From Acidobacteriota bacterium (GTDB lineage Bacteria; Acidobacteriota; Thermoanaerobaculia; Thermoanaerobaculales; Thermoanaerobaculaceae), in the NCBI GenBank assembly GCA_003158745.1, contig PMLC01000079.1:1-64000 (forward strand): 64,000 bases of DNA, given 5' to 3'. A program made the translations under genes and the position numbers. Below the pieces are notes generated by a model. The model saw nothing but the letters and a program-made list of their open reading frames with translations. It had not been told where the DNA came from and ran no database searches. Positions 19,901 to 28,113 of the stretch are shown one piece after another. Within the stretch, counting starts at the first letter, position 1, and each line of letters starts with the position of its first letter.

Positions 19901-21466
19901 ATGGAAAAGCGCGTGCTTCTGGCGGCGGTTCTGTCGGGGATCGTGGTGATTGTGTGGTTCTCGCTCTTTGCACCGCCGCGGCCCAGCGTACCCCCGCCTG
20001 CACCGACCCCGACAAAACCAGTCTCCGGGGTTGGCGTCCCGACGCCGGTGGCTCAAGAGGAACACCCCGCGCAACCGGCTGTAGCGGCGGTCTCTGGCGA
20101 CGATGCGAAACCGATCGCGCTGGAAGGCGACGGCTGGCATGCGTTGGTGGATCCCCGGGGGGCCGTGCTCACCTCGGTGGTCGTCTCGGGGTACCGTGAC
20201 GACGCCGGGGCTCCTCTCGAGTTGGTACGGCCGGGTGTGTTGCTCCCGCTCTCGGTGGGCGTCCCGGGCGCGTGGAACGATGCCGTGTACCGCGTGGAAC
20301 GAGGTTCCGAGTGGGTCGGGTTGCGGTGGTCGGATGGTGTAGGAAACTGGGTCGAGAAGCGGATCGCGGCCGGCAAAGGTAAGTATTCGTTAGACATCGA
20401 GGTGCGGGCCGGAGGAGTGCCTGGGCGGGCGGGTGTGGTGGTGGGTACGGGCCTCGAAAAGGGGCTGAAGACCGAGCAGCAGGGGCGGTTCGGTGGAGCG
20501 GATGGCGTCGTGAGGGTGGGCGGGAAGCTCGAGAGGATCAACGCTGGAAAACTCGACGGCGTGAAGGAGTTGCGGGGAACCATCGACTTCGCGGGTGTCG
20601 AGGACCAGTACTTCCTTGTCGTGCTGCTGCCTTCGGCCACGGTCGACGAAGTCCGGATCTCTGCTGCCGGGACGGGAGCCAGCGCAGTCCCGCAGGTCGT
20701 TGTCGTAGGCGAAAGTGGCGAAGTGGCCGGGACCCTGTACGCGGGGCCTAAGGAACACGGCACGCTGCGCGGGTATGGACGCGGGTTGAACGAGACCGTG
20801 TCGTTCGGCATTTTTGGGTTCCTGTCGGTGGGTTTCCTCGCTGCGCTCCGGTGGATCTTCGCCTTGGTCAGGAACTGGGGTGTGGCGATCATCGTGCTGA
20901 CCGCGGGGATCCGGATCCTGCTTTTCCCGCTCAACCACAAGAGCGCGGTGGCGATGAAGCGCATGCAGGCGTTGCAACCGAAGCTGAAGGCGATCCAGGA
21001 CCGCTACCAGGAGAAGGCGAAAAAGGATCCCAACGTCCGGGCGCGCATGAACCAGGAAGTGATGCAGATGTACAAGCAGGAGGGCGTCAACCCGATGGGC
21101 GGTTGTCTCCCGATGCTCGTACAGCTTCCCATTCTGTGGGCCCTCTACTCACTGTTCGCATACGCCATCGAGTTGCGGCAGGCGCCGTTCGTCTTCTGGA
21201 TCAAGGACCTCGCAGCCAAGGATCCAACCTACATCACGCCCATCCTGATGACCGCGAGCATGGTGCTGCAGCAGCGGATGGCCCCTCAGGTGGGTGACCC
21301 CGCGCAGCGCAGGATGTTCATGTTCATGCCTTTCATCTTCGGGTTCATGTTCATGAGCTTCCCGGCCGGTTTGGTGTTGTATTGGCTGGTGAACAACATC
21401 TTCACGATCGGCCAGCAGATGCTGACCGAGCGGATGGTCGCGGGTTCCCCGAAGCCCGTGGAATGA
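19901..21466 (+). CDS. yidC: Membrane protein insertase YidC
   Basis: The 521-residue Gram-negative-type YidC has an N-terminal membrane segment (about residues 5-22), a large periplasmic beta domain (about 60-290) and the C-terminal insertase core of five helices (about 300-510). The cytoplasmic helical hairpin reads MKRMQALQPKLKAIQDRY, followed by NPMGGCLPMLVQLPI. It integrates inner-membrane proteins with or without SecYEG. It starts directly at the yidD stop. Confidence 0.97.
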   Translation: MEKRVLLAAVLSGIVVIVWFSLFAPPRPSVPPPAPTPTKPVSGVGVPTPVAQEEHPAQPAVAAVSGDDAKPIALEGDGWHALVDPRGAVLTSVVVSGYRDDAGAPLELVRPGVLLPLSVGVPGAWNDAVYRVERGSEWVGLRWSDGVGNWVEKRIAAGKGKYSLDIEVRAGGVPGRAGVVVGTGLEKGLKTEQQGRFGGADGVVRVGGKLERINAGKLDGVKELRGTIDFAGVEDQYFLVVLLPSATVDEVRISAAGTGASAVPQVVVVGESGEVAGTLYAGPKEHGTLRGYGRGLNETVSFGIFGFLSVGFLAALRWIFALVRNWGVAIIVLTAGIRILLFPLNHKSAVAMKRMQALQPKLKAIQDRYQEKAKKDPNVRARMNQEVMQMYKQEGVNPMGGCLPMLVQLPILWALYSLFAYAIELRQAPFVFWIKDLAAKDPTYITPILMTASMVLQQRMAPQVGDPAQRRMFMFMPFIFGFMFMSFPAGLVLYWLVNNIFTIGQQMLTERMVAGSPKPVE

Positions 21467-21506
21467 GCAGGCCCGGACGCAGCGCCGGTATAGGTGGGCT
21501 GAGCCG

Positions 21507-22082
21507 TTGCAAGGTCTGGGAATCGGAGTGGACGCCGCCGATCGGCTGGCGCAGTTTCTCGATCTCCTCACGCGGTGGGGCGGCGCGGTCGACCTCTTCG
21601 GGGGAGCCAAACCCGACAAGCTGCTCGGCTCTCTCGTACGGGAGGCGCTGGCAGCGCTGCCGTGGGTGAAGGAGGGCGGTTCGCTGCTCGACGTCGGAAG
21701 CGGGAACGGCTTCCCAGCGGTACCGCTGCTGATCGCCCGGCCGGGGCTCCATGGCGTGCTCCTGGAACCCAGGGAGCGACGGTGGGCCTTCCTCAAAGAG
21801 GTGGTCCGGGAGCTGCAACTTGACGCGGAGGTCCGGCGAGAGCGGGTCGCCGAGCATCCCCGGAGCGGCTACGAGCTTGGGACGGTCCGCGGCGTGGAGA
21901 TGAAAATGTGGTTGCCGGAAACTGCGCGGCTCATGCGCGAGGATGGCAGTTGGCTGTGGTGGACGAGCGAGGTCAAGGCGGCGGAGCTGGGCAGACGTGT
22001 GACCGAAGGCCGTGTGCTAACCTTCCCGCTTGTCGGCAGCGAGCGTGGTGTACTCGCGGTCTGGCGGCGGTGTTCCACGTGA
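21507..22082 (+). CDS. rsmG: 16S rRNA (guanine-N7) methyltransferase RsmG
   Basis: SAM-dependent methyltransferase acting on G527 of 16S rRNA. The 191-residue product has the SAM motif LLDVGSGNGFPAVPLLIARP and EPRERRWAFLKEVVRELQL typical of RsmG/GidB. It is on the short side for the family (about 205-240). The start is TTG 21507, because no ATG or GTG precedes the conserved region in frame. Its last codons and stop lie inside a parS sequence, just before parA. Confidence 0.9.
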   Translation: MQGLGIGVDAADRLAQFLDLLTRWGGAVDLFGGAKPDKLLGSLVREALAALPWVKEGGSLLDVGSGNGFPAVPLLIARPGLHGVLLEPRERRWAFLKEVVRELQLDAEVRRERVAEHPRSGYELGTVRGVEMKMWLPETARLMREDGSWLWWTSEVKAAELGRRVTEGRVLTFPLVGSERGVLAVWRRCST

Positions 22083-22086
22083 AACA
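22071..22086. promoter_or_regulatory. parS centromere site
   Basis: TGTTCCACGTGAAACA matches the ParB-binding consensus TGTTTCACGTGAAACA at 15 of 16 positions. It overlaps the rsmG stop codon (22080-22082) and ends 12 bp before the parA start, a typical origin-proximal location. Confidence 0.92.
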
Positions 22087-22098
22087 TCAGGAGAAAGA

Positions 22099-22887
22099 GT
22101 GAAGAATCAGCGGATTGTGGCCGTTGCCAACCAGAAGGGGGGGGTGGGGAAGACGACCACCGTGATGAACCTCGGAGCGGCGCTCGCCGCATTCGAGCAG
22201 ACCGTCCTGGCCCTCGATCTGGACCCGCAGTCGAACTGCACCGCCGGTTTGGGCTGGGAGGGGCAAGGGAACACCTCGTATGAGGTTCTCGAAGGGCTGG
22301 TGCCGTTGCGGGAAGCCAAGGTTCCGACGCGCTTTCCCGGTCTCGAGCTACTCCCGGCCCGAAGAGATCTCGTGGGCGCCGAGGTCGAGTTGCTCGAAGA
22401 CCCCAACTGGGCGGGGAAACTCCGGCAGGCGCTTGCCGCGTCGCCGACCGAGCACCAGTGGATTTTGATCGACTGCCCTCCGTCGCTGGGACTCCTCACG
22501 TTGAATGCCCTCACCGCCGCGGATTCGGTGTTGGTCCCGATCCAGTGCGAGTATTTCGCGCTGGAGGGCGTCAGCGAGCTGATGCGGACCCTCGAGCGTG
22601 TGCGCACGGCGTGGAACCCCACTCTCGAGGTGGAAGGCGCGGTGCTAACCCTCTACGACGAGCGCTTGAGCCTCTCGCATCAAGTGGTTGACGAAGTCCG
22701 GCGCTTCTTCGGGGATCTGGTATTCCAGACGATCATCCCCCGGAACGTACGCGTGGCGGAGGCGCCGTCATTCGGCCAGACGATTCTGGAATACGACATC
22801 CGGAGCCGGGGCGCCCAGGCGTACCTTGGTTTGGCGGAGGAGTTGCTGCGTCGGCGGAGGCCCAATGAAGCGATCCGCGTTGGGTAA
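22099..22887 (+). CDS. parA: Chromosome-partitioning ATPase ParA/Soj
   Basis: The 262-residue Walker-type ATPase has the deviant Walker A KGGVGKTTTVMNLGAALA close to the N-terminus, DLDPQSNCT and LIDCPPSLGLL. It forms ATP-dependent gradients on the nucleoid that move ParB-parS complexes. The GTG start at 22099 has AGGAG upstream (22088-22093) and places the protein start at KNQRIVAVANQKGG; the ORF-track start at 22030 is inside rsmG and parS. It overlaps parB by 23 bp. Confidence 0.96.
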   Translation: MKNQRIVAVANQKGGVGKTTTVMNLGAALAAFEQTVLALDLDPQSNCTAGLGWEGQGNTSYEVLEGLVPLREAKVPTRFPGLELLPARRDLVGAEVELLEDPNWAGKLRQALAASPTEHQWILIDCPPSLGLLTLNALTAADSVLVPIQCEYFALEGVSELMRTLERVRTAWNPTLEVEGAVLTLYDERLSLSHQVVDEVRRFFGDLVFQTIIPRNVRVAEAPSFGQTILEYDIRSRGAQAYLGLAEELLRRRRPNEAIRVG

Positions 22888-23704
22888 GGGAATCGCTGCG
22901 CTGATCCCGGAAGGGCCACATCTGAGGCCAGGTACCGGGACAGATGTGCCGATCGGAGAGATCCAGCCCAACCCGCTGCAGCCACGGCGTCAATTCGCAA
23001 AGGGCGCCCTCGAGGAGCTGGCTTCTTCGATTCGGGCGCATGGCCTGCTGCAGCCGGTGGTGGTGTGTCGGGCACCCGGTGGTGGCTATCACCTGATCGC
23101 TGGGGAACGGAGGTGGCGAGCCGCCAAGCTCGCCGGGCTCGAGCGTATCCCCGTCATATTACGAGAGGAGATCGGGGACGCGGACCGGTTGGCGCTCGCC
23201 CTGATCGAGAACCTGCAGCGAGAAGACCTGACTCCGATCGAGGAGGCCCGCGCGTACCACCACCTTCGGACCGAGTTAGGGCTGAGGCAGGAAGAGATCG
23301 CGAGCCGTGTCGGAAAGGACCGTTCCACGGTGGCTAACGCCCTGCGTCTTCTCCAGTTGCCTCTCGATGTGCAGGAGAAAGTGGATGCCGGGGTTCTCTC
23401 GGCTGGTCACGCTCGCGCTCTCGCTGGCGTGGACGGGAGCGATCGGCAGATCGAGCTCGCCAGGAGGTGCCTGCAAAAAGGGTGGAGCGTTCGTGAGCTC
23501 GAGCGGTACCTCCAGAAGCGGCCTCGGCCCGTTCGCAGTGCGCCCGATCCGGAAACGCGAGAGGCCGAAGATCGTCTCTCGTTGGCACTCGGTGTGCGGG
23601 TCGAGATCAAGAGACGTCGCCGAGGCAGTGAGGTCCGGCTGTTGTGCGAGAGTGAAGACGACCTCATCCGAGTATTCCGCACGCTCACCCGGGGGACACG
23701 ATGA
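22865..23704 (+). CDS. parB: Chromosome-partitioning protein ParB/Spo0J
   Basis: The 279-residue CTP-dependent DNA clamp loads at parS. Its N-terminus, MKRSALGKGIAALIPE, is typical. The ParB/Srx fold has GERRWRAAKLAGL and ALIENLQREDLTPIEEA, followed by a helix-turn-helix (EEIASRVGKDRSTVANALRLL) and a C-terminal dimerisation region. It starts inside the parA 3' end and its stop overlaps the bactofilin ATG (ATGA), so all three genes are translationally coupled. Confidence 0.96.
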   Translation: MKRSALGKGIAALIPEGPHLRPGTGTDVPIGEIQPNPLQPRRQFAKGALEELASSIRAHGLLQPVVVCRAPGGGYHLIAGERRWRAAKLAGLERIPVILREEIGDADRLALALIENLQREDLTPIEEARAYHHLRTELGLRQEEIASRVGKDRSTVANALRLLQLPLDVQEKVDAGVLSAGHARALAGVDGSDRQIELARRCLQKGWSVRELERYLQKRPRPVRSAPDPETREAEDRLSLALGVRVEIKRRRRGSEVRLLCESEDDLIRVFRTLTRGTR

Positions 23705-24060
23705 AAAAGGGCCAGGCAACGCTCAATGGATTTCTGGACCAGGGCTGTTCGATCGAAGGTGACGTTGTTTTCTCCGACCTCTTGAGGGTTCACGGGCAGG
23801 TCAACGGGAAGGTCTCGAGTGAGGAGGAGCTTCTGGTCGGGGAGGGCGGTGTCGTAGAAGGCGAAATCACCGTCGGGAGGCTGGTCGTGGCCGGTACGGT
23901 ACGAGGGACCATTCGGGTGCGGGAGCGAGTGGTGATCCACGCGAGCGGCAAGGTGTTTGCTGAGATCTTCGCGCCTTCGCTCGTGGTCGACGAGGGCGGA
24001 ATCCTCGAAGGTGTCGTGCATATGGCGCGAGGAGACAGCTCCCACGAGCCCACCACTTGA
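23701..24060 (+). CDS. Bactofilin (polymer-forming cytoskeletal protein)
   Basis: The 119-residue protein is a single right-handed beta-helix of short repeats (IEGDVVFSDLLRVHGQVNGKV, VVEGEITVGRLVVAGTVRGTI), the bactofilin/DUF583 fold, with short unstructured ends. Bactofilins polymerise without nucleotide. In Myxococcus, bactofilins BacNOP scaffold ParAB-parS complexes near the poles. The ATGA overlap with parB supports a similar link here (inference). Confidence 0.92.
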   Translation: MKKGQATLNGFLDQGCSIEGDVVFSDLLRVHGQVNGKVSSEEELLVGEGGVVEGEITVGRLVVAGTVRGTIRVRERVVIHASGKVFAEIFAPSLVVDEGGILEGVVHMARGDSSHEPTT

Positions 24061-24085
24061 CACCAGACTCAGAACCGTTTAGCGT
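24057..24085 (+). promoter_or_regulatory. fur promoter
   Basis: TTGACA (24057-24062, overlapping the bactofilin stop), 17 bp, TAGCGT (24080-24085). The fur ATG follows about 40 nt later with a GGAGG site. The fit to consensus is strong. Confidence 0.75.
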
Positions 24086-24125
24086 GGAGCTCGGGTGAAA
24101 TTGAGACGCTGCACCGGAGGCCACG

Positions 24126-24560
24126 ATGAAGCGAGCGGAGAAATTCTTCGTACAGTACCTTCGTGACAACAACCTCAAGGTGACCAAGGAGCGACTCATG
24201 CTCCTCGAAGAGCTCTTCAACTCGAGCGGTCACCTCGACGCCGACTCCCTTCTCTTCCAACTCCGCAACCAGGGAAAGCGGGTCTCGCGCGCGACGATCT
24301 ACCGCACCCTCGACCTCCTGGTCCAGTGCGGCCTGGCCCGCAAGTCCCGTCTTGGACGGGAGCACTATGTCTACGAGCGCGTGACTCCCGGCAAGCGCCA
24401 CGACCACATGGTGTGCACCGGGTGCGGCCGAATCATCGAATTCTACGACGGCGATCTCGACGAGCGTCAGCGCGAGGTGTGTCTCGAACACAGCTTCCGG
24501 CCGAGCTTCTACAGCCTGCAGATTCAAGGGCTCTGCGCCGAGTGTCAGAAAAGCGAGTGA
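24126..24560 (+). CDS. fur: Fur-family metal-dependent transcriptional regulator
   Basis: The 144-residue Fur fold has an N-terminal winged helix (RVSRATIYRTLDLLVQCGLARK) and a C-terminal dimerisation domain with HDHMVCTGCGRIIEF and a final CAEC, the paired CxxC structural zinc sites. It represses iron-uptake genes when loaded with Fe(II); Zur/PerR specificities cannot be excluded by eye. It lies 126 bp upstream of feoB on the same strand with its own promoter. Confidence 0.9.
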   Translation: MKRAEKFFVQYLRDNNLKVTKERLMLLEELFNSSGHLDADSLLFQLRNQGKRVSRATIYRTLDLLVQCGLARKSRLGREHYVYERVTPGKRHDHMVCTGCGRIIEFYDGDLDERQREVCLEHSFRPSFYSLQIQGLCAECQKSE

Positions 24561-24607
24561 CACGACGCGAAGCGCCCGCGTCCAGCCGACATTCCGCAGC
24601 ACCGCTT

Positions 24608-24623
24608 GTTAAGTATACTTGAC
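24608..24623. promoter_or_regulatory. Palindromic operator candidate over the feoB -35
   Basis: GTTAAGTATACTTGAC is a 16-bp palindrome with a single mismatched pair, around a perfect 10-bp core AAGTATACTT. Its right arm overlaps the -35 TTGACA of feoB. It does not look like the classical Fur box. A DtxR-family regulator from the same operon is a plausible ligand (inference). Confidence 0.6.
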
Positions 24624-24647
24624 AGACACTCCTACCGATCGTAGCAT
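24619..24647 (+). promoter_or_regulatory. feoB operon promoter
   Basis: TTGACA (24619-24624), 17 bp, TAGCAT (24642-24647). A leader of about 35 nt precedes the feoB ATG, with no clear Shine-Dalgarno. Confidence 0.72.
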
Positions 24648-24686
24648 GCCTGCGATGGTGTTGCGTCTCTCCGTCTCTCGCAAATC

Positions 24687-26660
24687 ATGACCTCGGCCCC
24701 CGACTCCGTCGCTCGCTTTGCGCCTCCTCCGGTGTTGCTCGTAGGCAACCCAAACGTTGGGAAGAGCGTCATCTTCGGGGCGCTCACGAAGACGTACGTG
24801 ACGGTCTCGAACTACCCGGGCACCACGGTCGAGATCACCCGTGGACGCGCGCGTCTCCTGGCGGGGGTGCCCGAACTCATCGACACACCCGGAACGAACT
24901 CACTCACACCCCAATCAGAGGACGAACAGGTCACGCGGGACATCCTGCTCGCCGAGCCGGACGCGATCGTCCTCCAGGTCGGCGACACCAAGAACCTGCG
25001 GCGAGTGCTGTACCTCACAGCCCAGCTCGCGGAGCTTGGGCGGCGCCAGCTATTGGTTCTGAACCTGCAGGACGAGGCGCGCGATCTCGGAGTCCGCGTC
25101 GAGTCCGGCGAACTGGAGCGCCGCCTCGGCATCCCGGTTATCCCGGCGACCGCAACGCGGAACGCGGGGCTCGACGGCATCCCTCACCGGCTAGCCGAAG
25201 CGACGCAGGCGCAATTCGACAGCGCGTACCCGGCGGCAATCGAGCGGGCGGCCCTCGAAGTCGCTGCCGCGTTGCCAGTCGATCTCGGGCAAGCGCGGCG
25301 CGGCGTCGCCTTGATGCTGCTGGCCGGTGATCGGACCCTTGCGGAGTGGGCTCGCGGGCACCTGACGGAGCAGGATGTGGACCTCGTCGAAACCCGCCGC
25401 GCGGAGCTCGAGCGCTCTCTGGGTTGCAGCACGGCGGTCGCGATCTCTCGCGCGCGGCATCGTGCCGTTTCCGAGCTCCTCCGAGCGGTGTTCCACGCCA
25501 AGCGTTCCCGGGCCGGCTCGATGCGCGACCGACTCGGCGCACTGTCGATGCACCCGGTCTGGGGCGTCCCTGTCCTTGCGGGCGTGCTCTTCGTGGCGTA
25601 CGAGGTCGTGGGCGTGTTCGGTGCCGGAACGCTGGTGCGGTTGACCGAGGACGGCCTATTCGGCAAGGTGATCAACCCTGCGGCCACCGCACTCTCGCAG
25701 CGATTCATCCCCTGGGGCTGGCTGCGCGATCTCCTGGTCGGTCCGTACGGAATGGTCACCATGGCGTTGACCTACGCGATCGCCATCGTCCTCCCCGTGG
25801 TGGGAACGTTCTTCGTGTTCTTCGGTCTCCTGGAGGACTCGGGGTATCTCCCGCGTCTGGCCGTCATGGTCAATCGGATTTTCCGAATAATGGGGCTGAA
25901 CGGCAAAGCCGTCCTGCCGATGATCCTCGGGCTCGGCTGCGACACAATGGCAACGCTGACCACCCGGATCCTCCCCACGCGCAAGGAGCGCGCCCTGGTG
26001 ACGTTTCTCTTGGCCCTGGGCGTGCCCTGCTCGGCCCAACTCGGGGTCGTGCTGGCGATGCTCGGCTCGATGGCCCCGCTCGGCACCTTCATCTGGGGCG
26101 GTGTGGTCGCTGCGACGCTCTTCGGCGTGGGGTGGGCGGCGTCGAGGCTGATGCCGGGACGGAGTTCCGACTTCCTTCTCGAGGTTCCCCCGATCCGGGT
26201 TCCCAGCGTGGGGAACATCCTAATCAAGACGGCAGCCCGCACCGAGTGGTACCTCAAGGAAGCCGTGCCCCTCTTCGTGCTCGGGACGCTCGTGCTGTAC
26301 CTCCTCGACGCCACCGGCGCCCTCCCCCGCCTGGAGCTGTTCTCACGTCCACTGGTGGTCGGACTCCTAGGGCTTCCGCCGCAGGCCGCGGATTCGTTCC
26401 TCGTGGGTTTTCTCCGGCGTGACTATGGGGCGGCGGGGTTCTTCCTCCTGCGGCAGCACGGTCAGCTCGACGGGCTCCAGTCGCTCGTCGCCCTCGTCGT
26501 GATCACCCTGTTCGTCCCCTGCATCGCGAACGTCTTCGTGATGATCAAGGAACGCGGATTCAAGACGGCGGCGGCTATGATCGCGTTCATCGTGCCGTTT
26601 GCTTTTGCCGTGGGTGCGGTGCTGAACTGGGTCCTGCGAGGCGTCGGGGTCCACCTGTGA
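24687..26660 (+). CDS. feoB: Ferrous iron transporter FeoB
   Basis: The 657-residue Fe(II) transporter has an N-terminal GTPase domain (G1 GNPNVGKS, G3 DTPGTNS, G4-like NLQD) for about 165 residues, a helical linker, and a C-terminal membrane domain with two Gate repeats (PRLAVMVNRIFRIMGLNGKAVLPMILGLGCDT; VPCIANVFVMIKERG). The NEAT/FeoC-like extensions of some homologs are absent. No separate feoA is seen; an SH3/FeoA-like domain is instead at the C-terminus of the DtxR-type protein two genes downstream. The stop overlaps the next start (GTGA). Confidence 0.95.
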   Translation: MTSAPDSVARFAPPPVLLVGNPNVGKSVIFGALTKTYVTVSNYPGTTVEITRGRARLLAGVPELIDTPGTNSLTPQSEDEQVTRDILLAEPDAIVLQVGDTKNLRRVLYLTAQLAELGRRQLLVLNLQDEARDLGVRVESGELERRLGIPVIPATATRNAGLDGIPHRLAEATQAQFDSAYPAAIERAALEVAAALPVDLGQARRGVALMLLAGDRTLAEWARGHLTEQDVDLVETRRAELERSLGCSTAVAISRARHRAVSELLRAVFHAKRSRAGSMRDRLGALSMHPVWGVPVLAGVLFVAYEVVGVFGAGTLVRLTEDGLFGKVINPAATALSQRFIPWGWLRDLLVGPYGMVTMALTYAIAIVLPVVGTFFVFFGLLEDSGYLPRLAVMVNRIFRIMGLNGKAVLPMILGLGCDTMATLTTRILPTRKERALVTFLLALGVPCSAQLGVVLAMLGSMAPLGTFIWGGVVAATLFGVGWAASRLMPGRSSDFLLEVPPIRVPSVGNILIKTAARTEWYLKEAVPLFVLGTLVLYLLDATGALPRLELFSRPLVVGLLGLPPQAADSFLVGFLRRDYGAAGFFLLRQHGQLDGLQSLVALVVITLFVPCIANVFVMIKERGFKTAAAMIAFIVPFAFAVGAVLNWVLRGVGVHL

Positions 26661-26869
26661 GCGCGACTGTCGCTGGTGCGAGCGAAGCCAGGCAGGTCCA
26701 GTGCCCGCTCTGCGGTGGGCGCTTCCCCGGACGGGAGGCGTGCCCGAGCGGCTGCCCGCTGGGCGGCAACTGCCGGACCCTCTGCTGCCCCCATTGCCAC
26801 TACCGCTTCGTGGAGCGATCCGCGGTCGCCGAATGGCTCGGACGGTTGTTCAAAGGAAGGCGCACATGA
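26657..26869 (+). CDS. Small Cys-rich protein of the feo operon
   Basis: The 70-residue protein has nine cysteines concentrated in CPLCGGRF, CPSGCPLGGNC and CCPHCHYRF, followed by a basic C-terminus. The spacing suggests one or two metal sites (zinc ribbon or Fe-S). It has no hydrophobic segment. It starts with GTG overlapping the feoB stop and its own stop overlaps the next gene (ATGA), so it is co-translated with feoB and the regulator. A role in iron handling or sensing is inferred from position only. Confidence 0.8.
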   Translation: MSATVAGASEARQVQCPLCGGRFPGREACPSGCPLGGNCRTLCCPHCHYRFVERSAVAEWLGRLFKGRRT

Positions 26870-27564
26870 GCGAGGAGCGTGGGTTTGCACCGCACCTGCC
26901 GTCGGTCGCTCGGGAAGAGGTGCTGGAAGAGCTGTGGACATCCCAGGAGAGCGGCACCCTGCTCACGCTCGGGGCTCTCGGGGAGACGATTCACGCCGGC
27001 CCGGGCGACGGCTGGGGTGGCGTCACGCAGGAACTTGTCGAGCTGGGATGGGTCAGGCTCGATGACGGCCACCTGTGCCTCACCGAGACAGGCAAGAGCG
27101 AGGCGCGGGAAGTCGTTCGACGGCATCGCCTCGCCGAGGTGCTGTTTCACCAGGTCTTCGAACTCTCGATGGAGACCACCGAGAGCGAAGCGTGCCGCAT
27201 CGAGCACGAGTTGTCACCGCAGGTCACCGAGGCCGTCTGTTCGTTCCTCGGCCATCCACCGGTGTGCCCTCACGGTCGCCCGATCCCACCGGGAGCGTGC
27301 TGCGCGCTGCTGTCGCGGCGCGTCCCGTCGCTCATCTGCCGGCTCATCGACCTGAAGCCCGGAGAGCGCGGCCGAGTGGTTCTCATGGCGCCGCGCCATC
27401 GTGACAGGCTGGACCAGCTTTCGGATCTCGGGGTCACACCCGGAGCCGTCCTCACCCTGCGACAGCGAAAGCCCTCGCTGGTGGTCGAGGTGGATCGGAC
27501 GCTCCTGGCACTCGAGGACGAGATCGCGGACGGTATCTACCTGCGTCCCCTCGTGGAGTGGTGA
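26866..27564 (+). CDS. DtxR-family metalloregulator with FeoA/SH3-like domain
   Basis: The 232-residue protein has an N-terminal winged-helix region (about residues 10-75), a metal-binding dimerisation domain with RHRLAEVLF, EACRIEHELS and CPHGRPIPPG (the classic DtxR/IdeR ligand region), and a C-terminal SH3/FeoA-like domain (about 150-232). It is expected to repress iron genes when Fe(II) or Mn(II) is bound. The recognition helix is less typical than in IdeR (GETIHAGPGDGWGGVTQEL). Coupled behind feoB and the Cys-rich gene, it probably autoregulates the operon. Confidence 0.85.
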   Translation: MSEERGFAPHLPSVAREEVLEELWTSQESGTLLTLGALGETIHAGPGDGWGGVTQELVELGWVRLDDGHLCLTETGKSEAREVVRRHRLAEVLFHQVFELSMETTESEACRIEHELSPQVTEAVCSFLGHPPVCPHGRPIPPGACCALLSRRVPSLICRLIDLKPGERGRVVLMAPRHRDRLDQLSDLGVTPGAVLTLRQRKPSLVVEVDRTLLALEDEIADGIYLRPLVEW

Positions 27565-27567
27565 GCG

Positions 27568-28113
27568 ATGGCGAGCGCGACCGCACCCGTATGGCGAGCC
27601 TTCGAGGACAACGAGATCACCCATTCCGGCGCGCACTACCTTCTCGCCATCGCGTCCCTGGCGAAGACTGGCCTGACCCCGCGCGCAGCGGACGTAGCCC
27701 GGCAGCTCTCGGTCACCCGCTCAGCGGCATCACTCCAGCTCCGCACGCTCCAGGAACGTGGCCTGGTCAAGCTAGACAGCCGACAGCGGCTTAGCCTGAC
27801 GCGGCTGGGCGCCGACCTGGTGGCCCGAGTCGCGAGCAAGCGGGACATTTTGCTGGTGTTCCTGCGCGAGGTGATGGGGGTGCGTCAGACCACCGCCGAG
27901 CTCGATGCCTGCAAGGTCGAGCATCTCCTCTCGGAGGAAACGGGAGCGGCCCTGGTCCGATTGATCAGGTTCCTGCGCTCGGACCGGCCTGAGGCACGGA
28001 AGTTCATCGCCGCCTTTCGCGGAGCGACCGTGGAGTGCCCGCCCGGCGCCCGGTGCGACCTCTGTGCCGAGGTATGCCTGCTGGCGGTTGCCGCCGGGGC
28101 GACGGCTCTTTAG
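27568..28113 (+). CDS. Second DtxR-family metalloregulator
   Basis: The 181-residue protein lies three bases behind the previous regulator. The winged helix is clear (RAADVARQLSVTRSAASLQLRTLQERGLV) and the dimerisation domain has LDACKVEHLLSEE, matching the C-x-x-E-H metal motif. The SH3 domain is missing and the His of the ancillary site is replaced (KRDIL). A Cys cluster, CPPGARCDLCAEVC, lies near the C-terminus. This is MntR-like in layout but with an unusual Cys tail. The stop overlaps the convergent tyrS stop by a few bases. Confidence 0.82.
   Translation: MASATAPVWRAFEDNEITHSGAHYLLAIASLAKTGLTPRAADVARQLSVTRSAASLQLRTLQERGLVKLDSRQRLSLTRLGADLVARVASKRDILLVFLREVMGVRQTTAELDACKVEHLLSEETGAALVRLIRFLRSDRPEARKFIAAFRGATVECPPGARCDLCAEVCLLAVAAGATAL

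Noticed and set aside
26701-26865. N-terminal extension of the first DtxR regulator in the ORF track
   Set aside because: It reads the Cys-rich gene out of frame; the ATG at 26866 overlapping the previous stop (ATGA) gives the expected winged-helix start.
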